DNA of 64,000 nucleotides from Hofstenia miamia (lineage: Eukaryota > Xenacoelomorpha > Acoela). The stretch covers positions 1,921,543 through 1,985,542 of the forward strand of contig SCFE01000039.1 of assembly GCA_004352715.1 (NCBI GenBank), read 5' to 3'. The position numbers were made by a program, and so were the translations under genes. Shown one piece after another: positions 46,723-57,251 of the stretch (within the stretch, counting starts at the first letter, position 1; every line of letters begins with the position of its first letter). The notes beneath the pieces are model-generated. The model was not told where the DNA came from. It saw only the letters and a program-made list of their open reading frames with translations, and did no database searches.

Positions 46723-48944
46723 ATGAATGTTGATTACTCAAATTTGTATTGGCGACCCTACAAACGCGGTTATGCTATCTGTGTCCAATGGGATAAAGAA
46801 TTCAATCATCATGAGGAATTTGTGCCAGTTGAAAAGCTCTTACCACTTCAGCCTAATACTGATGAATTGAAAGGTGGAACTCCTGTAAAAATGCAATGGG
46901 GCAAGATATGGTGGACAGGATATATTAAGAAATATCAGGTAATTTATTTTTAACCCTATTTCAAATGATCATGATCAGTTTTTATATTTACATTGTGATT
47001 CATAGCTGTTAATTTAGGAGTCTCAAGTTATGGACCAACAAATTGAAGCATATTCATCTACTTCCCAAAGTCCATTGAGAGGAACTTATAGCTGTTCAGA
47101 AAATAATCATTCAGAAGATAAGAAATCACCTGAAACAGTAAAAAATATAATTTAAATACAAATGAGTTATACGTATTTAGGATATTGAAGTCTCAGATGA
47201 TCACCCCTCATCATCCGTTTACAACCTGCGAGAACGACGTTCAGTAATAAGTTGCTATGACAATTTCTCAGATGAATTTGACAGAAATTCTGAACAGGAT
47301 ACATCGAGCAATGAAGAATCAATTGGCATCGAGCTTAATGATGAAGTTTCTTCAACATCTGAAAATGAAGCTGATGATAAAGAAAACATACGATGGCGAA
47401 GGCGCATCCAAGTTTTTCCAAAGTTGGATTGCACATATGTTCGAGAGAAAGCATCAGAAACTCGAACACCATTACAATATTATTTGGACTATTTTTCAAA
47501 TGAGTTCTTACAAACAATATGTGATTTTTCGAACATATATGAAAGAGAAAAAAGACCAAATTCTACATTTACAATTTCTATAAGTGATTTAAAGTTGTTT
47601 CTTGGAACGACAATATGGATGTCACTTATTAAACTACCTGATACTAGGTTTTATTGGAACACATATATTCGAGTTCACCAAGTGGCAGATCACATTACTC
47701 GAAATAAATGGGAAAAAATAAAAGGAATGCTACATTTTTGCGAAAATTCCAAACTTCACGAAGAATCCTCAAAAACACGAAAATTTAATTTGCTTTTCAG
47801 AGAATTTAATCGTGTTGCAAATCAAATTTCGTACAAGGAACATCTCAGCATAGATGAACAAATAGTTCCTTATAAGGGAGTGAAATCTGGAGGATTGCGA
47901 CAATATAATCCCCACAAGCCCAAAAAATGGGGATATAAGTTATTTCTCATGTGTGAAGAAGGTGGTCTCATCCATAACATAGAGTTCTATGCTGGACAAC
48001 AAGATTGGCATAATGTAGAATTGGAGAATATTCACATAGGAAAGTCAGGGCAAGTTGTTATTCGCCAATGTCAGAAAATACCTTCAGGTTTCAATTTCAA
48101 AGTTGCTTTTGATAACTGGTTTAACTCTCCTGAGCTCATGATATACTTAGCCAATAAATTAAATATTTACTGTATAGGCACAGTTCGCATCAATAGATGT
48201 AAAGGTTTGACATTTTCAACAGATAAAGAGATGAAAGAGCGTGGAAGAGGATCATGTGATGAACGACAATGTGAAGAAAAGGGTGTTTTGCTAAATGCAA
48301 TAAAATGGTTTGACAGAAAACCTGTTTATGTTACCAGTACATTTGTTGGTCGTTATCCAATTGATAAAGCAAAACGTTTTGATCGCAGTCAAAAGGAACA
48401 GGTTGAAATTGATTGCCCAAAAATAATAAAGACATACAATGCAACAATGGGGTTCGTTGATGAAATAAATCGTTATGTATCACTATACCGAACTACGGCA
48501 CATTGTAATAAACGCCACTACATCAAACTTTTCTTTCATTACAATGATCTTGCTTGTGTTAACAGTTGGTTGTTATATCGGAGAGACTGTGAAGATATCA
48601 ATATGGTGCCAAAATACTCTTTGTATGAATTCAAATGTTACATTGCAGAGGCCCTGTCAAAAATAGAGCCCTCAGCAATAAAAGGTAGAAGGTCTCTACA
48701 AGATGATGAAAGACATATGAAAAGAAAACGTGGAGGACCTTCCATTCAATTTCCTGTCCAAGATATACGATTAGATGGTCACGATCACTGGCCTGAAGCA
48801 GTACAACAGATCGGTCGATGTAAGAATCAGCTATGTGGCTCTAGAACATATTTCAAGTGTGTAAAGTGCAATGTTCACATTTGTATTTCAAAAAGTCATA
48901 ATTGTTTCATGGCCTTTCATAATGTACAATCATCATATACTTAG
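46723..48944 (+). CDS. piggyBac transposase, three exons, apparently intact
   Basis: Exons 46723-46938, 47018-47137 and 47181-48944 join in phase 0 to give about 699 residues, longer than the roughly 600 of typical piggyBac enzymes. Exon 1 (72 aa) is basic and aromatic, ending VKMQWGKIWWTGYIKKYQ, and resembles a small chromatin-reader-like barrel. Exon 2 and the start of exon 3 are acidic and Ser-rich. Catalytic Asp residues are visible in SIDEQIVPYKG, AFDNWFNSPEL (followed by GTVRINR) and MGFVDEINRYVSLYRT. The C-terminal Cys/His domain (CGSRTYFKCVKCNVHICIS...CF..FH) binds the ends in related enzymes. The enzyme excises and inserts DNA at TTAA. Start: the ATG at 46723 is the first in the frame. 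AATAAA signals follow the stop by 30-50 bases. Confidence 0.9.
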
Positions 48945-49217
48945 TTATGATAATCAAATGTTTCTTTTGTGTAAATAAACTATCGCAATAATAAAGATTG
49001 TTCACTTAAATTTGCTTTTTGAAGTTTGTGCATTATATTGTACAAACTTCTTAACTGCCCAATGAACACTATAATGTACAAACTCAGTGCGAGCAAAATA
49101 ATTAGAGATTTGATTAATTAAAAAAATTATTTTCTAAATTTTACTAAATAGGTATCTATGAAAAAACAAGATTTCGAAAAAAAATAATTTAAGATGCCCT
49201 GGGCAGAACAAGGTTAA

Positions 49218-50792
49218 TATATAGTAGATATAGTAAAAACAGCAACAATGTCAACTTGTAGAGCTTTTGGTCGCTCAAGGATAATGTCGCTTATATTTTA
49301 ACATAAGAGTTACTAAAATGAAAATATACGTAATAGAAATTAGCTTACCAGTATAAATAATTATTAACAGAGATACTGTGTCAAAAAGACCACGTAACTT
49401 ACTGAAAGAATAAATTTCCCGCCGAAACACCAAATAAAATCTTAAATAGTGATTGCGACAGTCAAAAATGGAAAATATTTTGTTGCTTCCAATTAGTATT
49501 TAAATTTCAAGTATTTTGAGTAAATAATTTGCAATAGATATTTATTCATAGTCAAGAGGTCAAGTTATTACAAATAACTGTTTCAGCCAAAAAAACCAGT
49601 GGCATTTTTTATAAATGAAACTTAAAACCAAATATTTGAGTACTGATTTTCTGAAGGTGCGCATCACTCGAATGTTCAAAAAATTGCTATCTGCTGAATC
49701 GGAACGTATCCACTATTAGACATCCTTGTAAAAATTTCCGCAAAACAACATTTTGCCACAGTCTACTGTCGCAGAAATAAGAAACTCACAGCGGTTAACC
49801 GCAATGGCTCAAAATTTACCGCGATTACAGTAAAACCATAAGTGAGCGCTCTTCTTTTTTCCTTCCTCACAATCTTACACATTTTTATTTTACAAGTCTA
49901 TCCAAGTCTACAAAGGTAATAAAACGGAGTTTTCATGTTAAAGTATTGAATATTTACGATTTTCTTGAGATAGTTTATATTGGTATTCTTAATATTAATG
50001 TTTCCTCAAATTCACAATCTACTTTCTTTCATCGACGGTACCACCGCATGTTTCGTAACCCGGTATACCGCAATGGCCGTTTTCCTAACCGCAACCGCAC
50101 TGCGACTGCGCACATCTCTATTCTCTAGTGTTCGTAATATACTAGTAGGCAAATTTTTCCAATAATTGATTATACAATCATCATGTGTGTAGGTGTGTGG
50201 AAAATATATAAGAAATTTTGAAGCTGAGGCACTTTGCAAACAAATATATTCTGTATACAAAAATGATGGAAATTGAAAAAGTAGGCTTGAACGGTTAAGG
50301 TGTGTTTATCAATGTACTTCGCAATCAAGCGCTCAAATATGAAAAATTAAGCTGTAAACAGGTGCGAAGGACGATCAATTAATAAACCTAATGAAATCAA
50401 AAGAATTCGAAATTGAACTTATCAATTGCGCTAATTATGCTGTAAACACTTGAAAGACAAACATGTTTGCATAATTGAGATGAACGACGCTATCAAAGCA
50501 GTTTTGATATTTTGACATACATTTCTTTCCTGAGTTGCCAATTTCAATAACAAGTGAAACTGTCATAAACAAGTTCAATTGAGACGCTGCAAACAGCGTA
50601 TCAACAACAATATATTCTCATTAATTGTAAACGCACCTTTAGGTATAAAAAGAAAAAGTTTATATTTATAATTGGATTGGTGAAAAAATGAGACAATTGA
50701 GATGGAAATCTTAAAACTTGAAGAACACACGACATTCATGGAAAGAATGGTTGAAATAAAACAGTGAATACATTAGAAAATATTTAAATCGC
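49218..50792. other. spacer with an AACCGC-rich block
   Basis: Between about 49785 and 50130 many AACCGC or TACCGC motifs occur, including the perfect palindrome GCGGTTAACCGC. On the minus strand the block ends in tagagatgtgcgcagtcgc-like sequence (near 50110-50128), which resembles ends of hAT elements. No transposase or matching end was found. Nothing else seen. Confidence 0.35.
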
Positions 50793-51290
50793 ATGTGTTT
50801 TATTTTGATGCAACTAAATAGAGAACCAGAGAGTGGAAATTATGAATTGAACAAGCAAAATAGAAAGACATACATTGAGAATCTTGTTGAATTTCTAAGT
50901 CAAAATATCTCATACGTGTTTCTTGATGAAACTAAGTTCGATTTGCTTATTTTTCAAATGAATAATAATTTTAGAAAAGAAGCCAAATAAACAACAGTCT
51001 CAGTGAGCTGCCATGGTGGTAAATATTAATCTAATTGGGGTAATCTGTAATAACGGCTTAATACACAATGAAGTTTGTTATGGAAGTCTTAAAAGTGAAT
51101 CTAAAAAAAATTTGTGAAATACTGCTTGAGATTTGATATTTGATGCAGAAAAAAATTCAATACATTGATTACCGCATCTGTCACCCTACACCTCAATGAT
51201 TAACTCCATTGAGCAGGCATGTTCCTGGCAAAATGGGATGTCAAAGTTAGTGTTGCAATTTAGTTTCGTAACATACTTTTGGGTATTGAT
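50793..51290 (+). pseudogene. DDE transposase relic (Tc1/IS630-like, DDE_3 type)
   Basis: The first frame carries ISYVFLDETKFDLL, the first catalytic Asp (i.fiDE..f). After the stop at 50990, SVSCHGGKY and, in another frame, INLIGVICNNGLIHNEVCYG match the next strands (v....s.G.ni.liGai...g.i..e...GS). Near 51200, LNSIEQACSWQNGMSKL corresponds to LNPIE..fs.wK around the last acid. The order is normal. Frames and stops show decay. Confidence 0.6.
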
Positions 51291-52439
51291 TAAGAAAATT
51301 TATCACAACCCCAAAACAGACAGCAACAACTGGAGCGTATTATAAGAACTGGTTTACCTAACATCAGCGTTATCAAATGTTCTTCCTTTATTACCCGTAT
51401 ATAGCATTATATAAAAAATCAAATTCTTTTTAAAATAAAAACTCAAGTTGATTGTTAACTTGATTAGTGGTGCATATACCTGCTATCAGTGGCGTAGCGC
51501 GAAAAATTGTGGACCAGGGGCCACCTGATATAAAATTTTCAAAAGAGATTTCTAAACACAACATTAATTTTATATTAATTCAACATTATTTTATGTACAC
51601 CTGTATATATTTTGCAATGTGAAATCAAAATAACTATGGATATGCAACAAATGTACATTTTCAATTTCTAGATGGCCAAATCAGTGGGATACGTTTGTAC
51701 TATTACATTTAAATAATTGATATCCAGAAGTTATGTGACGTTTTTGGTAAGAGTGTTGTAGTTCTTGTACATGTATATGCTACTAAAACAATTAATAGTA
51801 ATATCCATAATTCGATTTTAATCGTCTTACTAAGCAACAGTTTATGCGCCTGGATTTCCAAACATTTCATCATGATGAAGCTTCGCCAAGCAACTTTTCA
51901 AAATTGCACCTGAACATTGATTGACCAAGTTCATCATCTCTTCTTAAAAATCACAGTGAAAATTTAGGCATAATTCTGGAGATGTTCACAGAAAAACAAG
52001 CAAAATTTTCGATTCAAGGAATTTGGAAAATCTTTGGTCAGTAGTAAATGTCTATGTATTCAAGAACGCATGCAAGCAGAGAGGTAGAGGTGCACAATGA
52101 ATTATTGTCAAAACAATAATTGACAACATTTCAAAAAAATTGTAAATAAGTAATAAAAAAAGAAGTAAATAAAAATGTATAAATAAGTTATCTACAATAA
52201 TTTTGTCATACTAAGATGGATTTGTAGACGCACATTTTGCAGCTTACAAAAGTAATTAGTCTCAATACTCTGAATAGACAAATATTATTCCAAACAAAAA
52301 ATTCTGATCTATGAAAGCTGCCAATGAAGACGTTATTCATATGACTTAGGAAAGGAATATTTCATTCTGACATAATATCTTTCAAATTAGCAATATTGAA
52401 TTTCTATATTAGTGATATTATACAAATTTTATTATTATA
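51291..52439. other. spacer with a possible hAT terminus
   Basis: At 51487, CAGTGGCGTAGCGCG followed by a ccaggggcc motif resembles hAT terminal repeats. No partner end was found within the window. No gene. Confidence 0.35.
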
Positions 52440-54059
52440 GCATTCATTTTATAATTCCAAAGCAAAGTCGTCGTAAAAGGAAAAGAATTTACTCCTACAA
52501 TAAGCAATCTAGTTCATCTTGTGAGAGTTCTTCATCTTCAGCAGCTACTTCCAACAGTGAGGATTCATTAAATATAAGTATTTCATCTGTCGTTGGTGTT
52601 AATATGAGTACAGACAACATACAAAATATTGTTCCTATACGTGCATCAACTCCAATTCCATTTCAATTGTCTTCAACAAGTACTTCATGTACTAAAATTG
52701 ACGAAAGTAGTGATGATGACGAAGTTCCATTGTATTTTGGAAGTCATTACAGTGTTTCTAAATTTATTTCTAATTTTAATGAAATTGCCTCAAAACATCG
52801 CCTTTCAGATGTCTGTGTGCGTGATATTCTAGGATTGACTTCAGATATTTTACCATTGGGTAACGTTTGCCCATCATTTTCAGATTTAAAGTCATCCTGG
52901 AATGACAGTTTAGTAAATATTGCTACGCATCATAAAAGCACAAATTGAGAATTTTATACCCTTGAAATCGAGCCCCAAATTAAAAGGATTGTTGAGAGAC
53001 ACTCAAAAGTTCTATTTTCTGGCACAGATTTATCTCTTCCTAGTATATCAACTGGATTCCAAAATACAATTTTTATTAATTTCAATACTGATGGTGTTCC
53101 TATTCTTGGATCAAAAAATTTATCAGCTTGGCCACTGTGGCTAAGTAGTGCTAATTTGCCCCCCAAAGTGGGTTCTGCTTTCCCTAATTTAATTTTAGCT
53201 GCAATTTGAAACGGGACATCTAAGCCTAATTGGCATAATTTTTTACAAAACATTATTGGAAAAAGGAACTTCGTTTAATCCAAATATTAATTGTAAATCG
53301 TTTTTGCTTATAGTTGATATGGTTGCACGTGCAAGTATTACAAATACTGACACTTAATTCGCACTCTTTGCGTCATTTACCATTGCAAGTAAATAAGTTT
53401 GGTTGTCTCTCGTCAACATCTGCTTTTTGTTACGAAAGTGGAAATTTCCAATTGAAAACGTACATTTCTGGCGCCCGAAGAGATTATCTTAAATATATAG
53501 TTGAACGCTTTCTTTGCCGGTATTATTCAAAATCGAATGATTTTCGTGCTAGTTCTGATATAAACAATTATTTAATTTCTAAGACAAAGGTAAAAGCGGA
53601 ATATATAAATCAAATCGAAAGACATGGTTTTTCGGAAATTCTTCCTGAAATAGTGTACTCAACAAAGGAAGAATTTAATGGCTATTACTGCATTCACTTT
53701 CCTATCCATATCGTAAGCATTCTAGCAATCATTGTGTGCGTTATTTAAAAGATGGTTCTGCTGCTAATGGTGAAATTTGCATTTTCTTTCAAATTGAAAA
53801 TGAAAAATACTGTTTGTTGAAAAAATTTATTGGGAGAACTAAATTTATTACTCATTTATCTGGTCAACTTTCCCAAATTCCACCAATTTTTCATTCAATA
53901 TCTACTGAAGCAATGTTTAATCATATTTCTGTTTATCCTTCTCCTAATTTTAGTTTTGTTTGTGTTCCAATTTCCTCAATAACAAATCGATGCATTATAT
54001 TAAAACAATCTACTGTGATGTTTCTGATAGATTTACTTGAAATTATTGAACATGACTGA
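52440..54059 (+). pseudogene. transposase-like protein of an invertebrate multicopy family, decayed
   Basis: A Ser-rich N-terminus (about 52440-52700) is followed by LSDVCVRDILGLTSD. After a TGA at 52946 the same frame continues with NFNTDGVPILGSKNLSAWPL, then PKVGSAFPNLILAAI(stop)NGTSKPNWHNFL. This matches a pattern (lniDG.p.f.Ss..s.WPil, laglw.G.sKP....fl) that I know from many uncharacterised invertebrate proteins thought to be transposon-derived, perhaps En/Spm-like. Later frames (53314-53748, 53736-54059) supply VDMVARASITN, a YCIHFP.H motif, a YLKDGS...EI block and a C-terminal ISVYPSPNFSFVCVPISSI region. Two stops and two or more frame changes. Superfamily not assigned. Confidence 0.55.
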
Positions 54060-54299
54060 AATATGACTTTTAACTCTTTATTATTTTTTTTGAAATTTGG
54101 ATTTGTTAAAATATTGATTATTAACATACTATATTCACTCATATTTTTAATACAAAATTATTTTTCATGCAATTATAATTGCTTTTAGTGAAATGACTGC
54201 ATAATCTGCATTCTTTTTATTTTATTTTGATGCTTGATGCTAGTGACGACATAAAACTTGGGATGTATAATGCCAAGCTAGTTTGCGCTGGTATAAAAT

Positions 54300-54302
54300 A
54301 AT

Positions 54303-54334
<32 letters not shown>

Positions 54335-54342
54335 ATATATAT
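54300..54342. repeat. (TA)n microsatellite
   Basis: Two TA runs separated by a single break. Confidence 0.9.
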
Positions 54343-54506
54343 TACCTATCTTAAGGAACCAAATCTGTTGTAACTGCCAAACCTATTAAACTGGAGCGCT
54401 TTTGGGATATTAGCACAAATCCCAGTCTCCATATTAGCAGACTGAACGACACAGTGGATAATGTATTTCTTACTAAGGTTCTTTAGATATTTTCTTAAAT
54501 TTAGGA

Positions 54507-54882
54507 TGATGTTTGCAACACTACGCCAGCTCATGTACCACGTTTTTCTCAAATCGCACCTCATGATGTTTTAAATCCCACAACTTTAGATAAGGGAAAT
54601 TCTCTAAATAATGTATTACGCCATAAAATATTCATTTAGAACTCAAGATGCTTTGACGAACAATTGCTTGCAGGAATTACAGCTAACACCAAAACAATAA
54701 ATTCCTTAGTTTCTGTTACTAAAGAATTAAAGGCAGAGCTTTGAAAGAGTAGGCATTTTACTCGTGATGTAAATGATTTATTTGTTTCATCAATATTTTT
54801 AAAAATGCCTAAATTTTTAACCAAAAATTTGCCGTTATTTAATAAACAAAACCGCTATGAAATAATTCTTGGTTCAATCTAG
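54507..54882 (+). pseudogene. unrecognised decayed reading frame
   Basis: After an atttag the plus strand stays protein-like for about 125 codons with only two internal stops, for example TPAHVPRFSQIAPHDVLNPT, LLAGITANTKTINSLV and KSRHFTRDVNDLFVS. I do not recognise it. It may be a further part of the transposase-like relic upstream, but there is no sequence proof. Confidence 0.35.
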
Positions 54883-55815
54883 TAAAAAACCAGTTTTATC
54901 AATTAATTGCCATTTTTTAAATCAAATGTAAACCAATTAACAAACAATTTTCAATCATTTTCGAGAATCTTCAACAACAAAGATCTTCTCCTCTGTGTAA
55001 TTTACCAATATGAATGTGATGATTGCAATAATTCAAAAATCCCTAAATGTCAGTGAATTTGCAATATTGCTATTTCACTTAAAAACTTCATAAGACTAAA
55101 TTTGAGGGGTTGAGGTTACAGTTAGTTTTCACTAATGTACTGAATTTTAGGGATTTCATGAGATACCTACCAAAATGCTCAAAAAGCGTACATAGCGACA
55201 CATGAGAAAAAATATGAGGAATTTTCTAGAAAAAATTTTCGTATGACTACGGGTGTTTCTTAATTGCTATATTTATTCTCTAACTGGAGTAGTTAGGGGT
55301 ACCTATAAATTTACATACATAGCAACATATATAAACTTGAGGAGCACATAGCTACATTATANNNNNNNNNNNNNNNNNNNNNNNNNNNNNNNNNNNNNNN
55401 NNNNNNNNNNNNNNNNNNNNNNNNNNNNNNNNNNNNNNNNNNNNNNNNNNNNNNNNNNNNNNNNNNNNNNNNNNNNNNNNNNNNNNNNNNNNNNNNNNNN
55501 NNNNNNNNNNNNNNNNNNNNNNNNNNNNNNNNNNNNNNNNNNNNNNNNNNNNNNNNNNNNNNNNNNNNNNNNNNNNNNNNNNNNNNNNNNNNNNNNNNNN
55601 NNNNNNNNNNNNNNNNNNNNNNNNNNNNNNNNNNNNNNNNNNNNNNNNNNNNNNNNNNNNNNNNNNNNNNNNNNNNNNNNNNNNNNNNNNNNNNNNNNNN
55701 NNNNNNNNNNNNNNNNNNNNNNNNNNNNNNNNNNNNNNNNNNNNNNNNNNNNNNNNNNNNNNNNNNNNNNNNNNNNNNNNATGCAAAAAGCCCCCCACTT
55801 GTCATTCGTGACGTA
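54883..55815. other. spacer and 419-base assembly gap (55362-55780)
   Basis: No gene is seen before the gap. The gap is a run of Ns of unround length. Confidence 0.8.
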
Positions 55816-56043
55816 ATGTTTATTTGTGGTTTCACGTCCATCTCCTATTTAGAAGTCTATGAAATAACCGATAAAACTACTAGTTGTTATGTACTTCTAA
55901 CTAATGAGAAAAAAGAGCATGTTTATTCCATAGGTAACAAGTATTCAGAGAACAAGTTAATTCCAAACTTCTTACAGAATCAGGCCTCCGGCCGAAGCGA
56001 TGAACCATTTCCAACACCTAATTCTCAGCTCATTTTAGACTAG
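55816..56043 (+). CDS. unrecognised open frame next to the gap
   Basis: 75 codons from the ATG; the frame is also open back to the gap edge at 55781, so it may be a 3' exon. Mixed, protein-like composition (SYLEVYEITDKTTSCYVLL). No family recognised, and it could be chance. Confidence 0.25.
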   Translation: MFICGFTSISYLEVYEITDKTTSCYVLLTNEKKEHVYSIGNKYSENKLIPNFLQNQASGRSDEPFPTPNSQLILD

Positions 56044-56800
56044 AGAAAATACAATGATTATAGCTACATGCAAACCGCGCTTCCTAACCGTACTTGTCCT
56101 TATACCTAATACCTACTATCACAGACTAGAGAAGTCAAACCATAGGACCATTTAAAGCCTCTGGTTATTCTACCTTTCGCCCGAAGTGACACCCTAAGCG
56201 TTGATCATACTGATCAAATACATAAATAAAATAAATATAATAAAAGATAATACGTGGGCAATTTATAAAAAGTCTGTTATCCGAAAAATGCTAAAATATA
56301 ATGTTAATCAAATATACGGCTGGGGAAATTTATAATAGCAAAAGCAACTGAAAGCTAGGGTAGCAAAACTTTAATTAACAGAATTCACACTTTTAGCGTA
56401 TTTACAAATAATAGCAAACAGTAACTCACTTATTATCAGACAGTGAGTATAGCAGAACAAAATATTGAACGATACTGCGATGTCTGATTTTTAAATTACG
56501 CAAACAAAATGGATTCCTCGTACGAGCGACCAATCAAAATACAAATAAATATTAAATCAATAGTTGTACAATGACTATCATCAAATATTATTAAATCGAC
56601 ACTAATTGTCATTTTACAACTTTAGATGCAAATATACTACTATATATATATATGCACATTTGTATGAGATTACATTCATAGGATTTGGTTCGTGGGGATC
56701 CTCTTATGGGAAATTTTTAATTACCATAACCACTTTCAATCAAAATAACCGAAAATCACATTTTTGGGATGGAATACACAATATATATGTGAATCTTTAG
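56044..56800. other. no gene seen
   Basis: AT-rich. A short frame at 56606-56800 runs into the BEN exon acceptor and is probably intron. Confidence 0.4.
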
Positions 56801-57163
56801 AGCTTACCAGCAATGATTAATCATTCAGATTTGGAGCCAGTCTTTTATAAAGAGGAAAACTTATTAAATTCTAGTGGAAGTAGACCTTCTACCTTTGCTA
56901 TTTCATGCGCAAAGAAGATGTTCACGGAAGACGAATTAGAAGTTGGGATAATTTCTCCAAAGCGCAGGTCCACTCGTCGATTACCATTATCTCCCAATAG
57001 GGTAAACATTTTGAAAGGTATGTGTGTTTGACTATGCTGAATTGGTATTTAAATTTTAGCTGCAATTACTACAAAGTTCTCTCATGATGGTTGGAAAGAG
57101 GGCAAGTCAGCAGTAAACCAAATTGGGTTAGACAGTATTTGTCGAAAGCGAAAACGTTTGTGA
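56801..57163 (+). CDS. BEN-domain protein, last two exons
   Basis: Exon 56801-57017 follows a ctttag acceptor and ends AAAG/GTATGT. Exon 57060-57163 follows attttag and completes the open codon, across a 42-nt intron, ending in TGA. The joined protein has FAISCAKKMFTEDELEVGII, a basic SPKRRSTRRLPLSPNRVNIL stretch and a C-terminal helix ending DSICRKRKRL. The pattern (lm..lFt.eeL...s..g......ld..kv..i.......) is that of a BEN domain, an alpha-helical DNA- and protein-binding module of chromatin factors; it is also found in some transposons. Upstream exons were not identified. Intact as far as seen. Confidence 0.62.
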
Positions 57164-57207
57164 TTACTTTTATGAGTTTTTAAATTATTTGGAATAATTC
57201 TAATAGT

Positions 57208-57210
<3 letters not shown>

Positions 57211-57246
<36 letters not shown>
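57211..57246. repeat. (TA)n microsatellite
   Basis: Uninterrupted ta repeat of about 36 bases. Confidence 0.9.

Positions 57247-57249
<3 letters not shown>

Positions 57250-57251
<2 letters not shown>

Larger units (their letters stand above)
46277..49213 (+). mobile_element. piggyBac element copy 2, damaged left terminus
   Basis: It is about 99 percent identical to copy 1 by eye. The right end GGGCAGAACAAGG followed by TTAA (49214-49217) is intact. At the left, ttgttctgccc is preceded by gttata where copy 1 has ttaacc, so both the TTAA and the outermost CC are lost. The internal transposase gene is open. Confidence 0.93.
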
